Shown one piece after another: positions 9,316 to 21,300 of a DNA stretch of 60,000 bases. The notes below the pieces were generated by a model. The model did no database searches. It was given only the letters and a program-made list of their open reading frames with translations, and was not told the DNA's origin. The DNA is from Tubulanus polymorphus (taxonomy: Eukaryota > Nemertea > Palaeonemertea > Tubulaniformes > Tubulanidae): contig NC_134036.1 of assembly GCF_964204645.1 (NCBI RefSeq), positions 10,466,704 through 10,526,703 on the forward strand, written 5' to 3'. Both the position numbers and the translations under genes were made by a program. The first letter of the stretch is position 1. Each line of letters starts with the position of its first letter.

Positions 9316-11487
9316 AGGCCAGCCGTAGGCTGAGCCTATTACTATACAAATGGAGCAAATTTAAATGACATGGTTTCCACACAAAAGGCTCTTTTGCTTG
9401 CCAAGTGAGGGCATATTCGAACAAATCACGTATTTAAGCGTAATCCATTCTCGGAATCGTAGCGAGCAGAATTTTGAAATAGGGTCTCATAAAAATGTTT
9501 TCTGCATTTTTCACGAAAGTTAAATCGGGAAAATTTCAATTTTTATCAGCCAATCAGGAAGTTGTGTCTTCCCTGTGATTGGTTTATCTGAAAATATCAG
9601 CAGCTGTTCACGTGAATTATCGCGATTTCATTACTGGCGCTTTTGCGCATGACGTCATGTATCAACAAGCGACAATACTTCCGCGTTCGCTACGTTTTCG
9701 CTGATTGGCCCATTTACTGAGAAATTCCACACAAGCCTAATGTGGTTTGTTACAAGCGCTGTGATTGGCCCGACCCGATTCTGGCATGGCTTTAGCTTAG
9801 TGGGTTCGAATCCCTTGACGGGTGAAGATGATGGATCCTATCAATATCTATTGAAACAAATAAGTTTCCCGGTTGGGCAGCCGCGGATATCTACCGGAAG
9901 TGTTCCGGTTCGATATTTCGAGGTTTCTTTGAATTTTGGAGTGATATTGAAAACCCAATGCATGATATTTGTATTACTTAATCAACGAAAAGCGTCGGGG
10001 CCGCGCCTGGAGTTTTCGTGATTCAAGTAGCGCAATAGCCTACTTCTTCGTGTTCGTCCACCTCAATTTTCACTCCGCCGATCTCTGACACGGCGCTGTG
10101 ATTGCACTTTCGTACCACCAAACTTTTTTATTTCTATATCAGGGATGTCTGGAGAATAAAAAAGTCAAAATTTGGATATCACATAGGCCTGATTTCATCG
10201 AATAAGTCGACCATGGTCGTTACGTTTCCGTACTTATTACCACCTAAAACCGTCCGAGCAATTTTGTCACAACCAACATTTCGTTTACAGAAATCAGGTG
10301 TTCACGTGAATCCGCGGTATCGTCTACTGTTTTACTTCCGGGTTTTATTTTAAGATTTAAAATTGTATTTCAAGATCGATTTCTATGAAATCTTTAGTTG
10401 ATTTGGTGTTTGGGAGGAATTTTTATTTGCTCTACAGAAAATTCATCCTTGACAATTGCGCAAGGTTCGCGAAAAAAAGGTTTTACCAAATCGGGTGTAT
10501 GACCTTGATATGCTAATTAGCCATGTGCCCGAATTGAAAATTCAATCAAATTTTATTCTGCCAAAAAATGTTAAATACAATTCGCTTTCCGAGAGTTAAT
10601 GGTATGCTGCATGGAACAAAGTTGTTTTGAGATGGGTCTTGAAGCTATTGAGGTCGAGAGATAACCATCTAGATAGTTCGTGAGAGTTCCAAAGTTTTGA
10701 AGACGCTTCAAGGTAATGTCTTGATATTTGTTTTATACGTGTATCTACCCTAGACACATCTTCAGGCCCTGTCAGATTCAAGATGGCCGACTGGCAGCCA
10801 TTGTTGTTCGCCAAAATCAGCACTTTTTACACATTTTTGAAGTTTTCGAGGGAAATTTTGAAGACACTTTTATCAATAACCTTGATCATTCGTATATATT
10901 TGTATCCCGCGAGGGCCCATCGGCATGAGAAAAATTGAGTCGATCGGACTCGAGATGGCCGTACTGTGATCTTTTTTGTTCCCAAAATTGTTGGCCTGAA
11001 TTCTGAGTACTGTAGCTTTCTAATGGTGCACCATGTTTCATTGCAATTTGTAATGGGTATTCTTTGGAAAGGGATATTTTATATCCGAGAGGGTATTTTT
11101 GACCAGGCAATTATGACGCACTTGGCAGCCATTTTTGGGTCATCAGTACTCATTCGTAGGTGGAAAAAAAGTTTTTCCACATCATAATTGATACTTAAGC
11201 ATATTTTGCTACTATAATCAATTGGAAAGTTGTAGCTCATGACATGTTCTATGATCGAGGTGAGTTTCAAGCTCATTGGTTTTTTTAATGGCCACCAGGG
11301 GCGTTGAACAATACAATAACTTAGTATTTCTATATTACATTCGTTCCTGCTGTCTGTGTTAACACACGATTTTACTATGTAAATGATATTGAGCAGGGAG
11401 TGTATATTGATAAATATAACCCACAGATTACATCATTTATAAAAAGCAAATCTGACAGGCTGGCCATTGTGCCCCTTGGGGCTCTTG
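9316..11487 (+). mobile_element. Non-autonomous Helitron2-like element (copy 1), inserted in the polymerase gene
   Basis: A 2172-bp block repeated at 56443-58810 with the same ends. The 5' end begins AGGCCAGCC, including a CAGCC-GTA-GGCTG hairpin. The 3' end has the inverted 8-mer GGCTGGCC (11458-11465) placed inside, followed by a GCCCC-TT-GGGGC hairpin (11471-11482) and CTTG. An inverted repeat terminal at one end but subterminal at the other, plus a 3' stem-loop and no TIR-type target duplication, is the layout described for Helitron2/Helentron elements. No long ORF: it lacks a Rep/helicase. Flanks align with uninterrupted polymerase sequence at about 34615-34640, which shows the empty site at a T-rich spot. 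Confidence 0.75.
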
Positions 11488-12139
11488 TCTCTTTCTATTT
11501 TTGGGATGTTTTTAATTATTACAGGATACTTATCTTTCTTATAATTATTTTAAAATGGTTTATAATGAGTTAATCTAAAACTATGTTTATTATAATCTTC
11601 AACTGGGTGTAAACAACTAATTATAGCCCATAGAAAATATTTATCATCTTCATTTTGTACATTTATAACAGCATTAGTTTTAAATGGTAATTTAATATAA
11701 CTCGATGCTTCAATATCTGGTTCTTTATAATATGATACATTATTTTCATCTATTGGTTTCGATTTAGTTAACTTATTATATTTTGTGTTATACACATGTA
11801 AAGTCATAAATATTATTTCATCAAATATTAAACCAGATCCTTCAAAATATTTCTCTTCTATTTTAGTTTTTACTTCATTATAACATTTATTTAATTTCAT
11901 CTATATGTTGTTTAGATATAATATGTTGTGAATGAGAATTTATATTGTAAATTGGTTTATCTTCAGATTTTATGCATTTAACTTTAGAAGATATACTTAT
12001 TTTAGGATATTCAACATCAGTTATTATTTTTATTATTTCTTTTCTAAATGTTTTTTATTTTCTTCTAATGTTTTTCCTTTATGAAATTTAAACTCGATAG
12101 CTGCTGGGCCAATATCACTTTTAAATGCTTCGGTTATCT
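11488..12139 (-). pseudogene. Polymerase N-terminal domain (copy A), displaced by Helitron insertion
   Basis: The 5' portion of the polymerase reading region, separated from the rest by the 2.2 kb insertion. The open part 11550-11900 (116 residues) contains ALHV/LHVYNTKYNKL-like and INVQNEDDKYFLWAIIS-like blocks that also occur in copy C (34597-35184). The NEDDxxFxWxI pattern is typical of the region between zinc fingers and exonuclease in polymerase B proteins of invertebrate elements (recalled). Further coding lies upstream to 12139 in shifted frames. Several indels; not functional. Confidence 0.65.
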
Positions 12140-12547
12140 CTAAACTTTTTTATTATCTAATGAATTAACATATTTTCTTACATCTTCCATGTATGGTCTT
12201 TTATTGTTTAATTTATTTTTTATGCTTTTAATTGACTTCTGTTTCTCATCATTGTCATTATCAAAATAATCCTCACCTAAAATATCATTATTCATATTTC
12301 TAATATGACTTTTAGATTTTAAATGTTCATTATAATATCTTTTATCACTGAATGATTGATTACACGTATCACATTTATATGTTTCTTTTTCATTCTTTAA
12401 TTCATCTAATTTAGTTTCTAATATATCATCTTTATATCCTAGTTTCAATTTATTCTCTAAATTCGTTTTAGTTTTATTGTGTCTTGCTTTTTGGGATTTA
12501 TCTATATTGATATTACATATTGGACAGTAGTACTTATTTGCTTCCAT
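12140..12547 (-). CDS. N-terminal C2H2-type zinc-finger segment of polymerase polyprotein (135 aa)
   Basis: ATG at 12547 in TTAAATG context, first gene inside the foldback terminus. Two zinc-finger-like units: CPICN...H (about residues 8-23) and CDTCNQSFSDKRYYNEHLKSKSH (about 59-81; U1/matrin-like C2H2). A charged acidic/Lys tail follows. Coding-like sequence continues downstream toward the polymerase N-terminal domain, so this is probably the start of one long polymerase ORF ended early by a stop near 12140. A shorter, damaged copy is at 35449-35673. The fingers could bind the element's terminal DNA; that is inference. Confidence 0.6.
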   Translation of the reverse strand: MEANKYYCPICNINIDKSQKARHNKTKTNLENKLKLGYKDDILETKLDELKNEKETYKCDTCNQSFSDKRYYNEHLKSKSHIRNMNNDILGEDYFDNDNDEKQKSIKSIKNKLNNKRPYMEDVRKYVNSLDNKKV

Positions 12548-12660
12548 TTAATACTAAACTTTTTTTTAAAATTGATTTGACACATTTTATTCATTTATAT
12601 TTTATTCATTTATATGTTATTCATATATATTTTATTCATGTATATGAATATTTTAAGAGT

Positions 12661-12864
12661 AATAGGGGTTTAGTTGGTTCATGCTAAAGGTCGAAAGGGC
12701 GAGTGAGTAAAAAATGAAAAATATGAAAATAACAACAATTTCTACTTGAATTAGGAGTGGAACTCATAAAAATGAAAAATAAATTCGAGCGTGTGAGAAT
12801 TTATTTTTCATTTTTTATGAGCTCGACCTTTCGACCTTTGGCCTGAACCAACTAAACCCCTATT
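12661..12864. repeat. Foldback hairpin terminus of virus-like element (copy A)
   Basis: The outer left arm starting AATAGGGGTTTAGTTGGTTC (12661) pairs with the outer right arm ending in its complement (12821-12864). Inner arms 12761-12786 and 12797-12823 pair around a 10-nt loop (gagcgtgtga, 12787-12796). The left arm has an extra segment of about 60 nt that would bulge. A half copy (32482-32727) and a cleaner full hairpin (36114-36235) occur with the other element fragments. It marks the element's right boundary; the integrase-like pseudogene begins immediately outside. Confidence 0.8.
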
Positions 12865-12867
12865 TCT

Positions 12868-13439
12868 CACATCTTAGCAATCTCGGTACTCGCCCTATTT
12901 CTTTCAAGAAATCCAGGTAAAATTGCGCTATGTATCGGGGGTTATTGTTAGACGGTCCACATTTGAGCCAAAGAAGCTTTCGAGAATAACCATCTATTGC
13001 AGCGTGGATGGCAATACCGACCGAAAGGTTTTAGCTCATCGTAGCCATCGATGTGAATGAGAAATTATGGACCTTGATTGATATATTGTCTCCTCCGGAA
13101 GCGACGGTGTCGACGGAGAGAAACACCTTCGGGATCAATTGCTTCAAGGAAATGTCGGACGGTATCTTGGGAGACTCGGACACCATGCACCACATTGAGG
13201 AGCCTCCAAATGCTCCTGTAACCGTAATTTCCATAACCAGATTGATATAGTTCCAAAATAAGTCTGATTAACTGAATATGATCTTCTGCCCGCCGAATCC
13301 TCAATCCTAGTCTCCTCTTAATGCGTTTTATTGTCCGTTCACTAATGAGTATACCGTGATTGGTTACCAAAGAGGCTCGAATTTCTGTCACGGTGTACAT
13401 TCTTTCAAAATAATGACGGACTAAGACATCTATATCCAT
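12868..13439 (-). pseudogene. Integrase/transposase with DDE core, truncated at the element boundary
   Basis: The intact N-terminal block (13065-13439, 124 residues) has helix-turn-helix-like segments and a basic tail (RRHRRFRRR), matching the N-terminus of an integrase-core transposon family common in invertebrates (recalled). A stop follows, then the same frame shows a first catalytic Asp context (HIDGYDE), and after one frame change a second Asp block (AAIDGYSRK). The third acidic residue is missing because the sequence stops at the foldback at 12868. Just 5' of the ATG, TTTCAG resembles an intron acceptor. Either it was interrupted by element insertion or it is an unrelated neighbour. Confidence 0.65.
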
Positions 13440-13829
13440 CTCCTGAAATGATAATTACATGAGATAAAACGTGAGAACAAAACGTGTCAATAAAAACGTA
13501 AGGCCTGCTTGTAAACATTCAGGTGCAACGTGGACGTCCTGTAATTTTTTTTTTATATTTCGGAAGGGGAGGGGTAAATTTTCTTAAAAGGGCCATATAG
13601 ACCAATTTTGTAACATATCTATGTACTGAAATGGCACAATGAGCCTTCGCCTGTGCACCATAGTGCTTGCTGATACGTCCATTTAGTTGGACTGAAAGAT
13701 TCCAGCATGCAAATCAGTATGCACTTACTGGGACACACAAACGATTCCTTGGACCTGTGTATGTCAGCGGCACTGGCAACGGTGGTAGGCCTGCATCGGT
13801 TGCATGTACAAATTAGGACACTTTTCGCG
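13440..13829. other. Intergenic stretch without recognised features
   Basis: Mixed-composition sequence between the integrase pseudogene and the palindrome-rich repeat. A CT-rich to T-rich run occurs near 13545. No convincing gene on either strand. Confidence 0.3.
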
Positions 13830-15125
13830 ACGTCAAAACAAGTCGACGTATCTGCATCGACTTGTCGGTGTATCCTCGCTAGTCGACAAAATTTTGTCGA
13901 GTTATCGAGAAGGCTATCGCGATCTGACGACATGATTTCAGTGACACGGCTTCACAGTCGACATTGGAAAGTAGATTTGTCGAATAAACTTCATGACATG
14001 ACGACATTTTTTGTCGACAAGTCGCAATAAGGTCACGACAAGTCGCCATAAATTTGACGACGCGCCGATATAGGAGACGAAGACACCAGAAATAAGACGA
14101 CTGAGTATCAAGTCGTCATAAATATATCGACTTGTCGCGAGGAAAATGGTCGAGAAAACGGAATATGTCGTCAAAACGTCACGATATAGCGACATATTCA
14201 TATCGACTTGACGCGATATATCCCGGTATGTCGACATAAATATGACGACTTGTCGAGTTGGAACGCGAAATTTCGAGGCCCCTTATCGCTTCCATAAATA
14301 TCACGATAAATCGTTATACGGATCACGCCTTTCACCAATGTCGACGTCTGTATCTCAACATAACCGCGTACCGTCGACATAATTATCACTCCTTTAGCTA
14401 AAATGTTGTGAAACGTACGGAAGCGATAAGGGGCCTCGAGATGTCGCGTTCAAACTCGACAAGTCGTCATATTTATGTCGACATACCGCGATATATCGCG
14501 TCAAGTCGACATGAATATGTCGATATATCGTGACGTTTTGACGACATATTTCGTTCTCTCGACCACTTTCCTCGCGACGAGTCGACATATTTATGACGAC
14601 TTGAAACTCAGTCGTCATATCACTGGTGTCCTCATCTTACATTTAGACGTGTCTTCAAATGACGGCTTGCCCCGTGGAAAATGGCCGAAAAAGCGAAATT
14701 TGTCGTGAAAACGTCACGATATGTCGACATATTCATGTCGACTTGACGCGATACATCGCGATATGTCGATATAAATATGGCGACTTGTCAAGTTGGAACG
14801 CGACAACTCGAGGCCCTTTATCGCTTCCGTACTTTTTTGCCCATTTTCCACGGGACAAGCAATCTAAATGTAAGATGAGGACACCAGTAATATGACAATT
14901 GAGTTTCAAGTCGTCATGAATATGTCGACTTGTCACGAAGAAAGTGGTCGAGAAAACGAAATATGTCGTCAAAACGTCACGACATATCGACATATTCATG
15001 TCGACTTGCCGCGATATATCGCGTCAAGTTTATGTCGACATACCGCGATATATCTCGACATAAATATGACGACTTGTCGAGTTGGAACGCGACATCTCGA
15101 GGCCCCTTATTGCTTCCGTACATAC
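13830..15125. mobile_element. Palindrome-rich foldback repeat ('cgacaagtcg' family)
   Basis: Dense short inverted words such as GTCGACATAAATATGACGAC and TCGACAAGTCG. A terminal-like word, ACGGAAGCGATAAGGGGCC, appears in forward orientation at about 14417 and in reverse at about 14275, 14830 and 15115. The segment therefore contains at least three abutting foldback copies in alternating orientation. Another copy lies at 32728-33105. All ORFs here are translations of repeat words, and no transposase is present. Non-autonomous foldback/MITE-like DNA; superfamily unknown. Confidence 0.65.
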
Positions 15126-15360
15126 GTGATGATGTTTAATGTTAGATGAATATGAAAGAACAAATGAAAAAGTTGGCAGAAAAATTAAAATGACTTTATC
15201 ATCACCAGAATCTGGTGGACATATTGAATGTTGGTGTTCAAGTAAAATGACCCGAAATGCTGGGGCATAATAATAGTGTTCGGTACATGGTCGATGAACT
15301 AAATAGGTCATTCGCATCACTGGTCACACTTTGTACGATTGATTTGCGGCATGCTACAAA

Positions 15361-15470
15361 ACATGCGACAAAATATTGAATTGTCGCGTGCGACAAAACC
15401 AAAAAAAAATGAATTGTTGTGGGCGACAAAACCAAAATATTGAATTGTCGCGGCGACAAAACCAAATTAT
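15361..15470. repeat. Tandem 'gcgacaaaaccaaaatattgaattgtc' repeat, locus 1
   Basis: About three imperfect units of roughly 40 bp built on ATTGAATTGTCGC and GGCGACAAAACCAAA. The same unit recurs at 21212-21275, 6 kb away, so it is a dispersed tandem family. Confidence 0.6.
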
Positions 15471-16979
15471 TCATTATGAGAATGCCGGTTTGCTAGCGTA
15501 TCTATTTAATACCCGTATTGCTCGCGTTAGTTTTACTATCAACGGGTGGCGCTGTATGTAAATTTCACGTAAATCAACGACTTTCGGCTATTAGCGGTAC
15601 TTAAGACCACTTGAAAACATCATAGTCAATTACGGTAGTAGTGAACATAGAAAGATACAGTACAAGGATACAGTACGGTGTACAGTTAAGGACATGATTC
15701 CATAGGACCAAAAATTCATAAAGACTAGTCTTTATGAATTTTTGATAGGACCCATACCAGAGATATTTTGTTCAGACAAGGACTATTAGTTAAACACTAA
15801 TCTTCATTTGCAGCAATTAACGATCTGGTGAATTAATTAGTGATTCGGTCTTACGGTGGTTCGAGATAAAATGCCCGCAAAATAAGAACCTAACGAACCA
15901 GGGCTGACCACAAATTGCCCAACAGATAAATTTTCGAAACGACACAATCCAATCATGTTTGGTATCAAATGTGGCGTGGACCATGGTCTTTTAACTGACC
16001 AATGCATGACCAGTACTGACCATATAGTAAATTATTTTTTTGCAAACAATTAAGTTGTTTGGTGTCAAATAACTAGATATGATGTGGGCATTAATCTAAA
16101 AAATTTTTAACTGACCAATGCTTGACCAGTACAGACCAGTTACCAGTGCTAACCAGAACCCCAATAAGTAATTTATATGTTTAGTTAATCCTTCGTTAGT
16201 ACTACTGGCTCTTACATTTAAATTTGTCGCTTGAAAAAGTCTTGTCCGATTTTTGTTGTAGGTAGCGAGCTAACTTTGAAATTCCGCTAAAATGCATAAG
16301 ATTTTTACGTAGGGTTTTGAACGAACAACGTTTCCATTTGTAATTGTAACTTGCGCATTTGAGCCTGTAACGTGCACATATCACTCGCGTGAACGTGCGT
16401 ATCGGTACCAACATGCGAGACTTGTCAAACTTTTACGATCAAGACATTTAAACTGAACAAAGAAGATATCATATCATATTATATATACATGAATAGATGG
16501 AATGATAATGTAGTAGTTTTAAATGTTTCGTAGCTGCTGTCCACTGACCACAGATCAAAGCTAATTGGCTGATATGAAATATATTTTTGTTATAGAGATG
16601 TAGTAGATCAGTGAGAATTCAGACTTATGGTTAATTTTGAGTGATCACAACGCTAACCAATAGAGAAAGCTGTAAGGCATAAGAAAAGATGCATTAAGTA
16701 TAACATATCTTTCAATATAATGATGAAGTATTCAACTGGCCATCACAACAATAATTTGACTTATCGAAAAATACCAGTGTTAATATAAAAATAGGAGTGT
16801 TAATGGGAAAACCTTGAATTCGAAACAATTCCACACTCAATCGTTTACTTTGAAAACACAATTTGCATTTTGTGGACATGTATTTTTTTCTGCACCAAAA
16901 GCATGAAGTATATGATCTTTGCTCGTAAAACTTTGAAATTTTGGGGAAGATTTTTGGCCTCGTTAACCTGTGAACACGT
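15471..16979. other. Gene-less stretch
   Basis: I see no supported gene. A short palindrome with a CATAAAGACTAGTCTTTATG core lies near 15718-15738. Around 15985-16150, words such as 'ctgaccaatgcttgaccagtac' repeat twice and resemble the unit of the 20.2 kb tandem array. Confidence 0.35.
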
Positions 16980-17960
16980 CCTTCATATATTTTCTAAGAC
17001 CGACTCTTGAAATAATGCTGAGAGTTTCAAGGATAATTTTGGTAGGATGTAAACTTAGGCTGCTTCGTATCCGTGGAGGGTTGCTAATTATTGATTCTAT
17101 ACACAATAATCATAAGTACCATGAGATTTGATAGAATATCGTTTTTCAATCATACGTACACGAATTATCGCGATATAAAGATAAATAATATGTTCATATA
17201 CTTTTTACGTCTTATACTGTATATTTCTTTAGTAGTATAAATAAAGAATGGATCAGCAGGCCACCCGAGGCCATTCCACGATCTAAGGTCAGTTGCCAAA
17301 AGTTAGTAAGTTTACCAGTGGATAGTTAACATTTATAATGACAATTACATTTTCATTGCTAAAATAACTTTGTACTTGTTGACTCAAAAGCAGCGAATTG
17401 AAAATACGATAATACGACACGAAAACTCAGTGTACAAATTCAAAAAGATTATCTCTAGTGAGAGATCGAACGTTGTGTCGTAATTTTCTAATGATAAAAC
17501 ATGGTTTGAAATTTGGAATGTGTACATAGTTGAAATTTTTCAATGTATTTAGTCACGTATCATATTGGATGATGGTTAATTTAAACTATCTTTTGAGAAA
17601 TGGGTCCCAGAGCTGTATCCTTTACTCCTGTAATAGAGGATGCAATCTATTTGCGACAAACAGCCAGTGCAAATAGTTAGAAAAGGTAACAATAGTGCAT
17701 TGGCAAACTTAGAGCAAGCGTACATTGGTTGTTTAGGTTTTTCGAAGGCGAGAATTTGTGGGAAAATTATCATTACTGAGATATATCCGTGACGAGCTTT
17801 TCCAGGGATTTAAAAAGTTGAGCTGTGCACAAGGAATTTTGTGTAGTCCAATATCCGTGATTACCTCTGGCGTGGAGAGATACAATCTAAAACCAACCCT
17901 AGAGTCAAATATTTTACCACAATTTTTTATGATCAATAAAAAGATTGAGTAGACATTCAA
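16980..17960 (+). repeat. Dispersed repeat of about 1 kb (copy 1), inverted relative to 50340-51340
   Basis: Large parts match the reverse complement of 50340-51340 with scattered differences. Shared blocks include the segments around 'gatcagcaggccacc' (17252), 'gtcgtaattttc' (17476), 'gaaaaggtaacaa' (17680) and 'tgattacctctggcgtg' (17860). No ORF of note. An old interspersed element with no clear TIR or poly-A. Confidence 0.65.
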
Positions 17961-20189
17961 ACAGTATTATCTAAATTCCACTCCATTTTAAACTCATTCA
18001 TCTCTACACAAACTCCAACTTGTTGAACAGTCCACATTAAAATTAGGGACCACTATTCGTGCTCATCTACACTGGCTACCAATCTAACAAAGGATTAAAT
18101 TTGAGTGTTTGATGTTATAACAATACCAGACTGAATTATGGATTCGGTTTCTACTTTTTAATTGAACATTTATATCGCATATTGGGCATCATTTTTACCA
18201 GTATATATGGAATAACCTATCCATATATCATGTTCAATTTTATATAATCTGACTTTTGAGATGTCATTCAATCAATGCATTCACATGCGGTCGTCGCTTT
18301 CAATAGCCACCACGGACTGGCTCCTTATTATTTCTTTGGCGATACCATTGGCGGACGATCCCAAACGTTTCTTGCTCGTGACATGTTTTTCCATAACCCT
18401 AGGAGGGCATTTTAGGTATTTTTTGCGGATGACCGAAAGCTGCTGTCCCTTTCTAGTGATTTGATGATATCCGTCGAAATCTAAATTCTAAAAAGGAATC
18501 AGGCATATCTTCTTGTTTGAGTAAAAATTTATAATCACCAAGTGACACTCCCTTCAAAGGCGCCGAAGTAAAATCATGTGTCGAGTGGAGATGATATTGT
18601 GTCAGAATTTCTTCAAAATCGGAGAGAATTGAATATTTTGAAAATAATCATTTTACATGTATGTTTAAATCCGTTATAACTGGAGCAATTTTCATGAAAA
18701 AAATATCTATGGAATCAGCGAAATGTAATTAAGAAGAATACTATGTTTCAAAAGTTATCAAAGACATTTGAAAAAAGTTTTCTGAATTCGTCAACTGTTA
18801 AACTAGTAACAACCAGATGTGTTCCCATTAAACCACCGACCGCGAGCCGAGTCGATGTGAGATGTGCCCTACACTGAAAATCTCAAGTGCTATACAACCG
18901 GTTTTTTAGGTGCCTCTGAATGTCGGCCGTTAAAAAACTGAACAATTCCCATTTGGAAAGGGCCTACGTAGTTAGAGAAAATTCAAGATGTGTATATCGT
19001 GTGATACAGGCTCCATATTTCATGTGCGTTTGGAATTTAACCTTGTTTATAACGAAACACGCATGTATTTATGCTATTTTAGATTTAAAAAGAGCGCACG
19101 AAAGTGTTTCATGAGACCCGCAAATAACGTCAAGTTATTTCATGCATTTTTGATTCATGTGAATAAATTTCGCTTCGAAATCTTTAAATTTCTCAGGTGG
19201 ATTATTCAATAAATTCACAACAGTCTATTATGGATTAGTTTGACGCCAATTGTTCTTTTAAAGATCTTTCTTTCTCGAAGAAAGATTTTCTTAAAAACTT
19301 TGATTATGGCGAATCTTTTATGTGTCCGATAGTTAAACCTTCGGGTATTATACTAGAACACAAATTTTTAAAGATATTCATAACATACTGAAGGATATCA
19401 CAGTTCAAACCCGAAGATATGCAGTTGGATAGATCTTTTTGTTTCGACTCGCATGCGACAGTAAAAACGGTACTTGATATAATAAGTGAACTTCATCATT
19501 GATATTTTCACTAATCTACTAGAATTCCAAAAAAACTGACAATGAAAAAGGGTTACAGCTGTGACTGATATCACTCCAAATTTCAATTCCTATGAACTCT
19601 TTTCATATAAAGAAAACTATTAACGAAACAGTTTTTTAGAGGCGAAGAATCCGCGTTACCATCGAATTTTCAAAACATGAAGGAATGGTTAATGCCTCGG
19701 TGACCACTGGTCTAATACACGGTTTTCTGAAATGAAAGTGGCCAAGTCTAAAGAACAACTATTGTATCACATGATTTCAAATATTAGGAACCCAATGCGT
19801 TTAATGATTTAATTAATTGGTATCGCGCAGATTGGTTGAAAGACAGGTGTTAGTCACCTTGTGATTTAATTGTTTTTCATGCATCGATTAATTAATCTTA
19901 TTATAACTTATTTGTAGGCGCTTCCCGCAAACATTTTCTATTCGTTGAGTTTTCAAACGCAGTACTGTTCCGATGATTCGAGTCAAGTAGTAAAAAAGTT
20001 TATGTATTAGCATTACTATGCAGTGAAAATAACGCACTGCGGCAAGTGAGGTGCTGTGATCCAGATGTGTAACCCATTTATGGGTAATAAATTTCCATCA
20101 TGTCAACGCCATTCAAAAACAGTAGCAAAACATACTGCTGGTTTCTAGAAATAGTAATACGACGACAAGCACTTTCGAATTCGACCACG
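17961..20189. other. Gene-less stretch
   Basis: Ordinary AT-rich intergenic sequence. Short ORFs (for example 18261-18464 and 18920-19114) lack recognisable motifs or consistent splice contexts. No RNA gene seen. Confidence 0.35.
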
Positions 20190-20720
20190 ATGTTTGAGAA
20201 GTTTCACTTGGGCAGTGGTGGTCAGTGATGGTCAATTTATGAATTTTAATGGCGAATCCTTTCTAGTTTCACACCAAATGCGGTACCGGTATATCGTTCA
20301 TTCAAGAAATTTCAATTGGTTGGTGGTCGTCAGTGATGGTCAATTTATGAATTTTCAATGGCGAATCCTTTCTCGTTTAACACCAAATGCGGTACCGGTA
20401 TATCGTTCTTTCAAGAAGTTTCAATTGGTCAGTGGTGGTCAGTGATGGTCAATTTATTAATTTTTAATGGCGACTGAATCCTTTCTTGTTTCACATCTAA
20501 TGCGGTACCGGTAATATCGTTCTTTCAAGAAGTTTCAATTGGTCAGTGATGGTCAGTGATGGTCAATTTATGAATTTTCAATGGCGAATCCTTTCTAGTT
20601 TGACACCATAACGCGGTATATCGTTTTCATATTCGAGAAGTTTGAATTGGTCATTGGTGGTCAGTGATGGTCAGTGATGAATTTGCAATGATGATTCCTT
20701 AGTAGTTTGAACACAAACAT
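20190..20720. repeat. Tandem array, about 110-bp unit, 5 copies
   Basis: The word GTCAGTGATGGTCAATTTAT recurs at 20221, 20329, 20438 and 20552, with a degenerate copy at 20660, giving periods of 108-114 bp. Units also share AAATGCGGTACCGG and TTCAAGAAGTTTCAATTGGTC. Small ORFs across it are repeat translations. Confidence 0.8.
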
Positions 20721-21211
20721 TACATGATAAATTTCCGAAATTCGAAGTCAAGTGTTCAGACTCGGGGATATCTCAATTGGTCAGTTACTGACCATCATGG
20801 TCTATAGCTCAAATGAAACATGTGGAACCGACGAAGGGGCCCAAAAGCGTTAAGTCATTTCCTGGAGTGACGTGATCCAAAAATGCCCTAACTGGAAAAG
20901 GCAGTCTCTCAATTGGATGAAACCAAATCGGACAGGACAATTAAAATTTGGGAAGGTCACAGGTAGTGGTCTTTCTACGAAGCCCACGCGGTGAGCGTAT
21001 TATTATGAAATCTTTTTTTAAACCACCATGTACCACGAAGTAATAAGCATCGTTGTAAGCACTTGAAACAGCCATTAACCACTTGAAACTGTCAGATCAA
21101 ACATCATACCGCATCCCCGCAAAGAGGGGTGGTTCAGCAAACCGGAGTTTTCATTGGCCTCTCTAGACTACCCCGCCAGTACGGGTAGCCGAGCAAACCG
21201 GAAAACTCATA
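20721..21211. other. Gene-less stretch
   Basis: Continuation of single-copy-looking sequence after the tandem array. 'gcaaaccggagttttcat' and 'gcaaaccggaaaactcat' (about 21138 and 21193) are a short internal duplication. No gene. Confidence 0.3.
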
Positions 21212-21300
21212 ATGGAATTGTCGCGGGCGACAAAACCAAAATATTGAATTGTCGCGGGCGACAAAACCTAGTCGCGTTATTTTAGTTTTGTCGTTTTGTT
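21212..21300. repeat. Tandem 'gcgacaaaaccaaaatattgaattgtc' repeat, locus 2
   Basis: Two units nearly identical to those at 15361-15470 (GGAATTGTCGCGGGCGACAA type). They are followed by a partial inverted stretch ('ttttgtcgttttgttgtaatgtcgcc'). Confidence 0.6.

Noticed and set aside
9740-10353. ORFs inside the Helitron-like element as passenger genes (also at 56867-57457)
   Set aside because: Frames are not preserved between the two copies beyond short stretches, and no motif is visible.
13707-15320. Many 60-100 residue ORFs with MSTYRDISRQVD-type sequence
   Set aside because: They repeat in several frames and both strands because the DNA is palindromic; repeat translations, not genes.
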